A stretch of DNA of 64,000 bases from Sinotaia quadrata (lineage: Eukaryota; Mollusca; Gastropoda; Architaenioglossa; Viviparidae). Shown one piece after another: positions 46,170 through 57,451 of this stretch (position 1 is the stretch's first letter; every line of letters begins with the position of its first letter). The DNA lies in the NCBI GenBank assembly GCA_028829895.1, contig CM054179.1, positions 46,129,891 through 46,193,890 of the forward strand, written 5' to 3'. The notes under the pieces were generated by a model. The model made no database searches. It saw only the letters and a list, made by a program, of their open reading frames with translations, and was not told where the DNA came from. A program made the translations under genes and the position numbers.

Positions 46170-46439
46170 CTAGTCAACAGCAAAACACAACAAACATTTA
46201 AGTGGATCTATACAAGAACACAATTGTTGAAACTGCAGTCAGAATATAAGCTGTATACAACATTTACACTGAAATAAGAAAAGTATGCTTTATACTTAAT
46301 AATTTTCTTAATCGTAGAAAGTGTGACACAAAAATGCAATTAACGCAAATAATTAATTAAATATATTATTTTCTAAATATTTTATATTGATTCTAACTTA
46401 AACCAAGATTGTTTTAATTTTTGTCAATAAAAGTTCGAA

Positions 46440-46695
46440 CACCTTCTTATATTGGAAGAGAGTCTGTGGATGGGGGCTAGTTAATATAGACTAAAGACGG
46501 AGTTATATTCTCCTTTGGTAAGACATTTTCCACCTATGGAAATATAGTGTGATGGCAAATGTTTGTTTTAATGTTGTGGAAGAGGGAAAACGTTTACAAC
46601 ACCCTCATATCCACTAAGTGAGAGAGACGAGTGCTGTCTTCTAGAGAATCATTCATAATATAAATTAAGATTTTCATCACATGTAATTAGTTATG
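46440..46695 (-). repeat. dispersed repeat E, copy 3
   Basis: This is the reverse complement of the left half of repeat E (matches 24590-24800 and 60160-60380). Its edge reads 'gttatggatgattaa' and passes directly into the (TAA)n array that carries R4 copy 9. Confidence 0.65.
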
Positions 46696-46703
46696 GATGA
46701 TTA

Positions 46704-46705
<2 letters not shown>

Positions 46706-46747
<42 letters not shown>

Positions 46748-46763
46748 TACTACTACTAATAAT
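46706..46763. repeat. (TAA)n array at the 5' edge of R4 copy 9
   Basis: About 12 clean units and then a slightly mixed ACT/AAT run, ending where R4 sequence starts. Confidence 0.95.
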
Positions 46764-49740
46764 AATTCCATGCGACTTCAATGAAGAACAGCAACGCTTG
46801 TTTGAAGACATAAAAAGCTTCATGGACAAAAATAAGTCACGTGAAGGCAGAACACCAACAAGAAGGCTGCAAAACAACAAAGATCTAAGGACAGCAATTG
46901 AGAATGCAAATGAAGTACTAAATCGTATCCCCACAAAAGATATCACAGAAACCAACAGTCTAATATACGCCACTGCAAAGGTAATTAAAAGATATATAAG
47001 GCCAGACTCAGTACAAACACAGAAACCATCAGTACCACCATGGAAGAAGAGAATAGAAAAGAAAATAGAGTGTACTAGAAGAGAAATAAGCCAAATGACA
47101 ACAGCAGAACAAAATAATGGAAAACTAAAGGCAAGATTGGTCGCCAAATACCATATCAACTGCAGAAGCACTAAGACTGCAATTGAAGATGCAAAGCAAA
47201 GACTTCAAGGACTCAGTCACCGTCTGAAGAGATACACAGCAAGAGGTCAGCAATTACAAAAGAACAAAATATTCCGACCTGACCCTGGAAGACTATACCA
47301 AGAATTCAAAGGAAATTCCAGAACAGAACAACAAATACCAAACATTCATGATACCAAGACCTTCTGGGAAAACATTAGGAGCAATCCAAATACGCATAAC
47401 ACCTCCGCCAGATGGATTAAGGAACTGAAAGATGATCATAAAGAGACACCTGAACAATGCACCGTCACAATCAGTGAGAAAGACATTAAGAAGAAGGTAG
47501 AAAGATGGCAAACTGGAAAGCCCCAGGCCCAGACCAAGTACAAATATGCTGGCTGAAACATCTTACCTTCTTACATGGCAGAATTGGTGAACAACTGCAA
47601 GACATACTAAACAAACGAGGAACCCTACCAGAATGGATGGTAAAAGGAAAAACAAATCTGATTATGAAAGATCCACAGAAAGGCACAACATCAAACAACT
47701 ATCGTCCAATCACTTGCCTATCAAAAACCTGGAAGTTACTATCAGGAATTATAGCTGACAAAATTATGACTCACCTTGAAACAAACAAACTTCTAAACAA
47801 TGAACAAAAGGGTGCTAGACCAGGCAGCAGAGGAACAAAGGACCAGTTGGCAATTGATAAGGCAATAGTGATTGACAGCAAGAAACGAAGAACAAATCTT
47901 GCAATGGCATGGATTGATTATCGAAAGGCCTATGACTCAGTCCCACATTCATGGATAATTGAAACATTAAAATTGTACAAAGAAGCGCCATCAATACAGA
48001 ACCTAATTCAGGAGTCAATGAAAACCTGGAAAACCACCCTCACATGCAACAACACAAATATTGCAGACATAGCAATAAATTGTGGAATCTTCCAAAGTGA
48101 TTCCTTATCGCAACTGCTGTTCTGCATTGCCCTGAATCCTCTGAGTCAAGTGATCCAGAAAACAGGGTTAGGATACAAAATGAAAGCAGGACAGGTCATC
48201 AGCCATCTACTGTACATGGACGATCTCAAGCTGTATGGAAAAAATGAACGTGACATCACATCCCTGATCAATACTGTCAAGATCTGCAGTGAAGACATCA
48301 ACATGAAATTCGGCCTTGAGAAATGTGGACGAATTATCATCCAGAAAGGCAAGGTCAAAACAACAGAGGGCCTGCAATTCGACATCGGAAAAATCAACCA
48401 TGTTTCAATGGAAAATGGATATAAGTATCTTGGGATACTACAACATCAAGAAAATATGCAGAGAGAAGTGAAGTCCAAAGTTAAGAAAGAATATGAAAAA
48501 CGTGTTAGACAAGTCCTGAAGTCCAAGCTAAATGGGGCGAACAAAATACAAGCCCTTAATGCATACGCAATACCTGTAGTAAGCTACACAGGAAGTATCA
48601 TAGATTGGACAGCAAATGAAATAAATCAACTGGACAGGAAGACAAGAAAACAACTCACAATACATAAAGCCTTACACCCCAAAGCAGACGTAGACAGGCT
48701 CTATGTATCTCGAAAAATGGGATGCAGAGGTCTCAAGAAAATCAAACATGTCATTGAAGCAGAAGTCATTGGCCTTGTGGACTACATCTGGTATAACAAC
48801 AAAGATGATCCACTGATAGAAGCAGTAAAAATGAGTGGACTATTCCAACCCCCAGAAACAGACAAAGAAACATGGAAGAAAACAACGAAGCAAGAACTAG
48901 CACATACATGGAGCCAGAAACCTCTGCATGGCCAGTATGTACGACAAGCCGACGAAATATCAACAAAGCAATCAACGTACAAATGGTTGAAAGAGGCAGG
49001 ATTGAAAGCAGAAACAGAAGCACTCATAACAGCTGCACAAGATCAAGCACTCAACACCAAAGCACACAAAGCAAAAATCATGAAAATTTCAAATGATTCC
49101 AAATGTCGACTCTGCAAATCCATGGATGAGACAACAGAGCACATACTATCTGGATGTCAAGTTCTGGCTGGAACGGAATACACCAAACAACACAATGAAG
49201 TGGCAAAACACATACATAGAAATCTGTGTGAGAACTATGGCATACAAACCCCAGAAAGAGCATGGATGCATCAACCAGAAGCAGTCACCGAAACAGAAGA
49301 AGTCAAAATACTGTGGGACTTCCAGATAAGAACAGATCGGGTGATTCCTGCATGAAGACCAGACATTGTAGTTCTCAATAAGGCCAACAGAACAGTATCA
49401 ATCATTGATGTCGCTGTTCCAAGTGATAGAAACATAAAAACAAAAGAAAGAGAAAAAATAGAAAAATACCAAGACCTCAGATTAGAAATCCAGAGACTGT
49501 GGAATGTAAAAGCAGAAGTGATACCTATAGTGATAGGAGCCTTGGGGAACATAACATCTGAATTGGAAGGCTACCTGAATAAAGTCCCTGGAAACCACAG
49601 AATCGCTCCACTACTCAAAGCAGCGCTCCTCGGAAGTGCCCACATCCTCCGTAAAACCTTGGATCTCCCAGAATCTTGGTAAGATTCCGAGACCTTGGAT
49701 CACAACCGACAGTCAAACAGCAGTCGTGGAAAGAGGCTGA
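46764..49740 (+). mobile_element. R4/Dong-like retrotransposon copy 9, best coding copy
   Basis: This 3-kb insertion in TAA arrays lacks the 5' end. The ORF at 46798-47556 is the basic N-terminal region. A one-base deletion near 47498 shifts the frame into the 616-codon ORF 47505-49355. The latter holds RT: KAPGPDQVQICWLKHL, NNYRPITCLSKTWKLLSGII, GARPGSRGTKDQLAIDKAI, motif A AWIDYRKAYDSVPHSWI and the catalytic YMDDLKLYG at 48213. The CCHC knuckle starts at 49104. A TGA at 49353 sits where other copies have CGA and cuts off the endonuclease (RPDIVVLNKANRTVSIIDVA), which continues to ..LPESW at about 49680. In the RT, FQSDSLSQLLF replaces the usual FQGDSLSPLLF. It is a target-primed RT element, inactive but young-looking. 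Confidence 0.92.
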
Positions 49741-49763
49741 ATAATAATAATAATAATAATAAA
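49741..49763. repeat. (TAA)n tail of R4 copy 9
   Basis: About seven TAA units, then 'aaaataaaa' and element B' gag leader. Confidence 0.95.
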
Positions 49764-49789
49764 AATAAAACCCAATAACTAGGGTGGCA

Positions 49790-50032
49790 TTGCAAAATGA
49801 GTCAGATTGCTCGCCAATCAGCTAGCTGTGTGACCATGGTAGAGTTATCTTGTGATAAAAAAATGGAAATTTTGCTAGAAGAAAGGCTGGGGTGGATAGT
49901 ATAGGGTAAGGTAGTTGCGGGAGTGATGGGATGTTCTGAAGATGAAATTAAAGTGTATGTAAAAGAATATTTAGAAACAAAATAAGTAAGACAAGCGTGA
50001 CAGAGAGGAACTAGAAAGAAAAATAATGAAAG
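49790..50032 (+). pseudogene. element B' gag, N-terminal part
   Basis: It reads MSQIARQSASCVTMVELSC and then MEILLEERLGWIV before a stop, then KVVAGVMGCSEDEIKVYVKE YLETK. It matches the minus-strand gag start of element B (about 34050-33990). It is interrupted at 50033 by solo LTR C'. Confidence 0.7.
50028..50032. repeat. target-site duplication GAAAG, left copy
   Basis: GAAAG precedes the LTR start TGGGGAAAAATAG; the same five bases follow the LTR end at 51563-51567. Confidence 0.82.
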
Positions 50033-51562
50033 TGGGGAAAAATAGCAGATTGAAAGTGTTGGTACGGATATCTAGGACGGACAACAAGTTGAGGACGTCT
50101 CTTCCGGTAACTCGTATTGAGCCCCCAGAGGAAACGATTCCTCACAGATAAGACAGACAGACAGATAAGACAAAAGACAGACTCAAGACAGACGTTAGAT
50201 GGACGTGACGATAGCAATTATAAAATCATACTAGACAAAACTGACAATAAATTTGACTACACTAATGAAAATTTAACAATAACTTTATATAACAATAAAA
50301 GAAAATAGAATGAAGAAAATAACAATAAAACAAGTACAGTTAACAATGTTGGCCAAAATAATTACAAAATATAAGTCCTAATTCAGGGAAAATGCTAGCC
50401 TCCCTTAATGAGGTGATTTTTAATGTTCGTTTTCCTTTCCCCAAATCGTTCCTTTTTTTCTACATAAATTCGACCTGTATTTCAGTTCCAATACACTATT
50501 ATGCACTTCTGCTCAATGTTTATGTTTCTATACTTAGCTCAAAGCTCGAGCAAAGGTCAACACCAGCATTTTAGCTCTCGCCGCGCAAGCGTTCCACAAT
50601 GGCATGCCCTTGAATAGCAAGCTGGCTCCGCCCCTCTTTCGCTCCATGTAAACAATCAGCAGAATACGTCTTCTGCAATCTGACCCGGTTCTGGTCCTAG
50701 CTTCTGTTTGTAGATACTCTTTGTAGATACTCTTTCTCTAGTTACCGTTTGTAGATACTCTTCCTCTAGTTACTGTTTGGTTCTGAAATTTAATTAAGGC
50801 AGTGTAAGTAACTGCTGATTACTGAATAAAAGTATTTAGGTGCCAGGGCTATTACTTCCCTGAGCACATTGGCACTAATATGAAAGAAAGGTATGATTAA
50901 AATACATGAATCATTCTCACATATCCTATTATTATTTTACTAAGTTTTACAAAATTCAGTCAGCCACACATACCTTTCTCGTTCCGAAACCGAATAAACC
51001 CAACGTCATTTGGTTGGAGTGCAATACACTCAGGGATTAGTCTTTCTGACTTAGAAATCTTCCCACTGTTTCCTTCCAAATTTTTACCAGACGAAATCTC
51101 TGGGACTGCTCCTGCGTGTTTTAAAACTCGGGTGGTTCTGAGCAAGTGAAGAGAATTGGTTCGGCCCGACTTATATAAAGGCTTTCCATTATTTCTGGTA
51201 TTTCTTTGAAACTAACCCTTCCCTCTACCGTTAGCTAAGAGTGGTCTTTTGATCCCCCGACCGCTTCCTGTACCATAGCCCATAGCTCAGTGTGAGTCTA
51301 TCAATTCCCCCTACAAGTGACCCTTTGATCCCCCTGACCGTTTCCTGCGCCCTAGCCCTGGGTGGTCAGATCTTGTATAACTCTAACATTCTGCTAATGT
51401 CTTGGAGTGGTTGGTCAGTCTTGTAATTAGTGTCTTGGTTAAATGCTTTAAACGTATATTTTTATGCTATGGTTCCTATACCTCTCATGTATCTATATTT
51501 TATTATTTTAATTTTTAAATGTTTATGGAGTGATGCTGGGCTAAGTTTTGCTTCGCCTGACA
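50033..51562 (+). mobile_element. solo LTR C' (1530 bp) inside element B' gag
   Basis: It runs TGGGGAAAAATAG..CTTCGCCTGACA, bounded by GAAAG on both sides. It is homologous to the family C LTR at 29463-31060. It contains three direct repeats of 'tttgtagatactct' at about 50708-50765. Gag sequence of B' resumes directly after it ('tgaagatatagagaaaagat'). Confidence 0.85.
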
Positions 51563-51567
51563 GAAAG
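51563..51567. repeat. target-site duplication GAAAG, right copy
   Basis: An exact match to 50028-50032. Confidence 0.82.
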
Positions 51568-52400
51568 TGAAGATATAGAGAAAAGATTAAAAAGTTGAAA
51601 GAGGTAGCATTTGCCCAAATAGAATCCAGTGATGAATGAAACAGAGAGCTCGGTTTAAACCAAACGAAGATACAGGAAGATAGCCTAAAGATAAGTGAGA
51701 AAACAGCTGTGGTTTAGGAAGCCAGTACGTTTCCATTCTTTTAACAAAATAGATGAAAATACTGAGAATTATGTATTAATCTTTGAACAGAGTGCTATAA
51801 GATTAGGCCTAACAGAATGTTTATGGCTCTCCCATTTAGTGGCAGGTATGAAAGTTCAGGCTAGTATGGTCTTTGATAGGCTCCCAGAGAAAACCACAAT
51901 GCATGAGATTTAAACGGCCGAACTGTTAGCGTACTCCAGAGTGAGACATACAGACGGAGGTTTCACCAGGTTAAGAGAGAACAGACTGATACCATTTTAC
52001 ATGCTGCTATAAGCTACAACACATATTGACCAGACGGTCAGACCTTGATGAAGTAGAGATTTAGAATGTGAATGATGTTAAGAGATCACTTTGTAATTGA
52101 CTAGGTACAAACATCATGCCCACCAGCTCCATTAGCTTGTGTTAATGAGAAAGTTTGACAGAATGGCAAGAAGCAGCTGACAGGTATGAAGAAATACACA
52201 GGGCATGCACTAATGTGACAGATAGGCATAATTTCGAACCACGCCGGCCAGTTAATGAGCAAGTGATGCCTAAACAACAGTGTGACAAGTCAGATAATAA
52301 ACCTAAAACAGGATCTTCTCTCACACCTACTCCATTTAGTAAGATGAAAGATAGAGTACCCCACCTCGCCCCAACAATAATGACAATGTAAAGAACGAAC
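51568..52400 (+). pseudogene. element B' gag, middle and C-terminal parts
   Basis: Readable blocks are FRKPVRFHSFNKIDENTENY and LGLTECLWLSHLVAGMKVQA (51695-51913), then TEWQEAADRYEEIHRACTN with NEQVMPKQQCDKSDNKPK (52155-52391). The layout is that of Ty3/gypsy gag with a conserved DRYEE block. Frames change between blocks and the zinc knuckle region after 52400 is degraded. Confidence 0.78.
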
Positions 52401-52479
52401 CAGTAGTGTTTGCTTTAGCTGTGTCAAACCAAGCAATATTAAATTTATTGTACAGGTAATGTAAATATCAAAACAAAAT

Positions 52480-52640
52480 GGTGCACCTCGTTCTAATGCA
52501 TACGCAAATGGACATTGTGTGCCAGTCCTATGTGACACTGGTTGTGGAGTAGGGTTAGTAGTACAACCTAACCTACGGAAGGAAAGTGACTACAATGAAC
52601 AGTTTCAAACTATCATTCTAGTCAATGGTGTAAAGGACAA
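52480..52640 (+). pseudogene. element B' protease
   Basis: The plus strand reads NGHCVPVLCDTGCGVGLVVQ then PNLRKESDY and VNGVKDNVTIV. The aspartic protease active site D-T-G is present (LLCDTG type). It matches the protease of element B (29161-29260), where the Thr has mutated. It is flanked by broken frames. Confidence 0.8.
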
Positions 52641-53160
52641 TGTAACGATTGTGATGATATATATATAGCAAATATGTGTGTGGACGCATTCAGGCTGTAA
52701 ATTATGTTTAAGAGTGCTATCTTTGGATGTAAATAAGTTCTCACTGGTGAGGACAAACCAGATACACTCCACAATGTGTGCATATTCACACATAGGCAAG
52801 CTGCAGCACAGGAAGATGAAGCTAAAGCCATGTGTGACAGTATGCAAGGTGAACCAGGAATGATTAGTACCAAGTGTGAAAGTGATAAAAGTGAGGCACC
52901 AACAACATTGACTGAAACTGTCATATGGTGGGGCATATCACCAGAAAATCACACATGACTCAGTCATGGCAGAGCAGATAATGGTATCTGACTGTCAGAC
53001 TGTGGCTGAACCTGAAGAGCAACACAGTTGAGAGAAGATTCTCTATAGAAATGTTGAGAGAAGACTAAGCCTTCAAAATCTAAAGTGTCTAAATCTTCTG
53101 GCAAATGTATTGGAATGATGGTATCTTGATTTGTAAGCAGGGACTGATAGCAGCCAATAG
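52641..53160 (+). pseudogene. element B' protease-integrase spacer
   Basis: About 520 bp with blocks shared with element B (VMAEQIMVSDCQTVAE). No RT signature is present between protease and integrase. Confidence 0.65.
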
Positions 53161-53715
53161 GTGGTACCTCTGAACTATTGATTGAATGTGTTGCAATTGG
53201 CTCATGACCCACCCACTGATTGTCATCTAGCTCCATGCAAAAAGTTAGCTCATGGTGGCTGAGTTTTTTGGCCATGTATGACAAGGGATGTCGCACATAC
53301 TGTCAGTTGTATGTTATATATCAGCATGAAAATAGAAAGACGGAACACCCAGTTCCACTAGGTGAAACTCAAATTTTTTATATTCCTTATAAACATTTAG
53401 CAATTCATTTTATTGGAGAATTTGTGCTTTCATCGGGTCGAGACCACAGATGGATTATCACTGTCATGGATTATGCTACATAACATCCTGAGGCAGATTC
53501 GCTTTGCTCCATTAGTACTTTGTTGCTAGCAAATGCACTGTTAAGCCATATTCTTGCATATTGGATTTCTGGAAGAAGTCTTGTCCAATAGAAGGGCTCA
53601 GTTCATGAGTGAGTTAATGAAAGAGATTAATCAACTATTGAGAGTAAAGCAGTTTAAAACTACTCCTTAACACCATATGTGTAACAGTTTAGTCAAAAAT
53701 TTGAACGATACTCTT
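53161..53715 (+). pseudogene. element B' integrase: zinc-binding and core, first part
   Basis: Zinc-binding remnants (HDPPTDCHLAPC, FWPCMTRDVAHT) are followed by ETQIFYIPYKHLAIHFIGEF and SSGRDHRWIITVMDYAT, a stop, then HPEADSLCS. Near 53650-53700 lies the TPYHPMCNGLVE-type block, here with a stop. It is the integrase of a Ty3/gypsy-like element and is interrupted by solo LTR A3 at 53716. Confidence 0.82.
53711..53715. repeat. target-site duplication CTCTT, left copy
   Basis: It precedes the LTR start TGTAGTAG; an exact copy is at 55419-55423. Confidence 0.86.
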
Positions 53716-55418
53716 TGTAGTAGAGTCAAGACAAATTATACTTGACCTCTTAAGCCGCTTTCGTTTAAATTCGTTATTTTTCTTGTTTGGATGCAGTTCT
53801 TTTTAAGAGTGATGTAATCGTCATGCTCTGATACACATGCCTTATTCATAGGGAGAGAGAGTACTCACTCCAGTTATGTAACATTTAAGACAATAGCTGA
53901 TTGTATGTCGAACCAAGTGTTATCATGTGACTAATAATTCACGCCATAAATTCGTATATTCCTTTAAATACTCTGATCACGCTATAGACCTGCATTCACG
54001 AGGAAAAGGACAGACCGATGTGAGCATCTAAGTCAGCTGAAATTCTGTGAATCACGCGAGGGCCTGCTGCTGATATTACTGTTGTATAGAACATAGTAAC
54101 ACATTGATTTCTTAAAATATTGTTTGTATTTCCATTTAAGTTATCGTTGGGCGAATTTATGCATTTTATTGTTGCAGGAGTTGTATTATTGCAATTTTCT
54201 CCAAAACACGTGGCTTGATAAAAGTGTGGCTAAGTTGAAATGTTACATCCTTTAAATTAATTGTTAAATCGAGAAACAATAATTTTGTAAACTAAAAATA
54301 ACTGAATTGTATCACAGAACATCTGTGGACGTTTTTGTAAATTTCTTGTTAACAATTTAAATTCATTTTGCATGTATTAAATTGTTGTAATTGTAAAGTG
54401 TATATGCATGATTTTAAATTGTATTTTTGATTTTCTTCTTATTGAATTTCATTTGTAAAATGTAATGCTTCCTTGAAATTCATACATCTCATGCGTACTT
54501 TAATGGTAAAAAAGCACATGCATGACCGCATTGTATCTTTTATTATATATTTAAATATTAATGGTAAAGATACTAAAATGGTCGAGGAATAAGCTATGCT
54601 ATTGTCAACCATGTGTATTGGATTGTGAAACCGTGAGAACTATTGCTCATAGGAATTCATTTATTTCCAGAGTGGGTTTCTTGGTCTCTCGATCTTGGTC
54701 TTTGTCTGACGTATTCCGTCTGATGTCTTGGTCTTTCTTCATCATCGTGGAATTCACTGCCCAGTGAACCGGCCTGTGTATTATTTTGATTGGTGTCAAG
54801 CAATTGGCTGAGTCTGAACTCCTGATGCAATTCAGAAGAGGGGTGTAATTAATGAAAGACTGTCGACCAAGTTGGTGATAACTAGGCCGTTGAGTCCGGT
54901 AATCCAACAAGAATTTCGTTGGTGACTGTGTGCTTCATTTATCATTGCTATTTGGATAACCAGCTAAGTGCAAGGACTGGTGTACTTGAACTAAATAAAC
55001 TCTATCTATAATCTATTCAAACACTTTGTGCGTTAGACAAATAGCATAGTATTATGAGGCTTAATGTCATATGAATCTTGAATATCTTTGTTATTTGTTA
55101 AATTTTATTACATTCATTTTTACTTTGTTAATCAATTATTGTAGTTGGTTATTTATGCAAATAGACCAATAGGATTGGGTGGGGGCGAATGAGTCGAGAA
55201 AAAGGAGACTGAATGCATAATTAACTATAATTGTTTAATGTTTCCCAATCCGTGCTTTGTCTATAAATTTGTTAGCTTAAACTACAAGCGTTAAATTTGA
55301 CTAGACTGAAGGGTGAATTTGAGCAGCCAGTCTGTTTTCAGAATAGGAGAACGAATTTTAATTAACATAAATCCTAATTCTGAAACAGGGTCTATAAATA
55401 AATACTGGACATGTAACA
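53716..55418 (+). mobile_element. solo LTR A3 (1703 bp) inside element B' integrase
   Basis: It runs TGTAGTAGAG..GGACATGTAACA with CTCTT on both sides. Its end 'gggtctataaataaatactg' matches LTR A1, and the body is a diverged A-family LTR. The integrase frame continues on the other side (..AACGATACTCTT / ACAAAGTCCTTAAG). Confidence 0.88.
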
Positions 55419-55423
55419 CTCTT
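55419..55423. repeat. target-site duplication CTCTT, right copy
   Basis: An exact match to 53711-53715. Confidence 0.86.
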
Positions 55424-55900
55424 ACAAAGTCCTTAAGAAAGCAGAGTGTGGAAAGACCACATGATTGGGGTTTATATATATGCCATCACCTTTGCATGTG
55501 TTGCACGAAGTACCATTTGATTCGATCTAATTCTCACCTTTTGAACTCTTAAATGGTAGAACCTTTAAGGGACCAACGTCAATATTATGAGAATATTGGA
55601 CAGGGAACAGGCTAGCAGAATCTGTTAGAAGTATATATCATCATGTGATTGAACTTGTGAACCATATTGATACTTCGTGTCAGATAGCAGCCAAGAATGT
55701 ACAAAAAGTAAAGATAGACAAGCATTCTGTACAACTGTAAAACTAAAATTTCTACCATTGAATTTGGTATGCAGGTGTTGTCTTTACCTTTGCACCAGAA
55801 CAAATTAAATGTATTGTGGGAAGGTACTTATGAAGTTGTTGAGAAATTGAGTGGGTTTAGCTTCTGAATTCAGATCAGTTTGAAAACTAAGATGTGTCAT
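55424..55900 (+). pseudogene. element B' integrase C-terminal part with GPY/F-like domain
   Basis: KSLRKQSVERPHDWGLYI (to 55552) continues the core. Later blocks HQNKLNVLWEGTYEVVEKLS and SLKTKMCHGNLMKAC (about 55795-55925) correspond to the GPY/F module found at the C-terminus of many Ty3/gypsy integrases. Several frameshifts and stops are present. Confidence 0.75.
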
Positions 55901-56083
55901 GGTAATCTTATGAAAGCATGTAAAGAACTCCCATTTAAACACGGTCACTACTATTGTAATAGAGGATGGATATACCTCTGTCCCTGATGCCAAATCCATA
56001 CCAAACCCAGGTCTAACATAAATTGAAACTGCTGATGACATTATTTTTAATCTGGAATTCTCAGAATCTGAATCTCATCAGTT

Positions 56084-57000
56084 GTGGAACATGATAAAAG
56101 AAACTCAAGAAACTCACAAGTTTTTACCGATAAACCAGGAAAAACGAGTATGTGTGAATTTATGGTCTCACTTCAATATCATAATCCAATCCACATAAAA
56201 CCATATGTTTCACCTTATGTTAAAGAGGATGCTGTTAAGCAGGAAATTGACTCTATGTTAGCCTTAGGTATGATTGAGAACGCAGGGTCCTCAGATATCT
56301 CTCCTATTGTCCTCAGGGTCTTCAGATATCTCTCCTATTGTCCTCAGGGTCCTCAGATATCTCTCCTATTGTCCTAGTTAAAAGAAGGATGGCACACAGA
56401 TTTTGTGTGGACAACAGACAGCTAAATAAACTGATTGTCTTTACCGGTGAATTGATGCCTGAACCAGACATCTTTTCACTTGGCACAGTGGAGCAAAATA
56501 TTTGTCTAAATTAGACTTGACAAAAGTTTTTTGGCAAATTCCAATCTGTGAGGCAAACAGGCCAAAATTAGCATTCAGTACCCCTGATGCCGATATCACT
56601 GGCTGGTAATGCCATCCTCATAGCTCAAGCTGTTTTCATTAAGATGATGAGGTTGCTCATTCAATCCATGAGAGAGGAATCAATCTCTAACTTCATGGAT
56701 GACACTGTGGTGGCTACCCAGACCCTGGAAGAATACATCCATGTGTTACAGAAATTATTCCAGCATTTAAAGAATGTACACTTACTGCTAGACCAACTAA
56801 ATGCTTCTTTGGACATTTCAAACTTGAATATCTGAGGCACATAGTGAAGCAAGGTCTCCTGTACCCAGAGGCATCAAAAGTAAGAAAGCTTGAAGAGATG
56901 CCCATCTCCAAGACAAACGTTAATCCTTTTTAGTGGTTAGCTCATTACTATAGAAAATTCATTCCCAAGTTCATTGGTTTGATAAGGAAAGGCAGACCTG
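56084..57000 (+). pseudogene. element B' reverse transcriptase
   Basis: The Ty3/gypsy RT start region VSPYVKEDAVKQEIDSMLAL with GMIENAGSS (56084-56377) is followed by RFCVDNRQLNKL, LTKVFWQIPI (motif A, usually D at the Leu-Thr-Lys step) and NFMDDTVVATQTLEE (56685-56730), where FMDD replaces the usual YxDD. A 31-bp triplication at 56283-56375 shifts the frame. It lies downstream of the integrase, not upstream. Confidence 0.85.
56283..56375. repeat. 31-bp direct repeat, three units, in RT
   Basis: The unit is 'cagggtcctcagatatctct' plus 'cctattgtcct', three times with one substitution. The length is not a multiple of three, so the extra copies break the RT frame. Confidence 0.92.
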
Positions 57001-57451
57001 AGATAGTGATTTGGAGCAAGGAGTGTGAAGCCAGCTTTGCTAGTTTGAAAGACTGCCTGTCACAAACTCATGTCCTCCATTTGCCTGATTTCAATGAAGA
57101 ATTCACACACAGAACAGACTAGGTGCTTAACTGATGCGGAAACGGTGATATTCTGTAATCCAGTAGTCTATCCCTGTAGTACGTTAAATGCAGTTATAGA
57201 GAATTATTCAGCTTCAGAGAAAGAATGTTTGGAATTGTCTGGGCAGTCCAGAAATTTCAAGGATGCCTATATGGCAAGCATTTAGTCATCCAGACAGATC
57301 CCAACCTCTCACCTATTTAGCCCACTCGACTAAAGCAAATGGTCATTTGATCAGGTTGTCATTACTACTACAACAGTATAGATATACTGTGCAAGTCATC
57401 GAAGGCACTGATAATGTAGGTGTTGATTATTTGTCCAGAGCAATGGAATAG
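57001..57451 (+). pseudogene. element B' RNase H region
   Basis: Blocks NYSASEKECLELSGQSRNF (57200-57265) and then SPISPL-like sequence and QYRYTVQVIEGTDNVGVDYL (57390-57435) correspond to the RNase H end of Ty3/gypsy pol (..YS..EKECLAIVWA.. and ..N..AD.LSR). Stops and frameshifts are present. It is the last pol domain recognised in B'. Confidence 0.78.
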
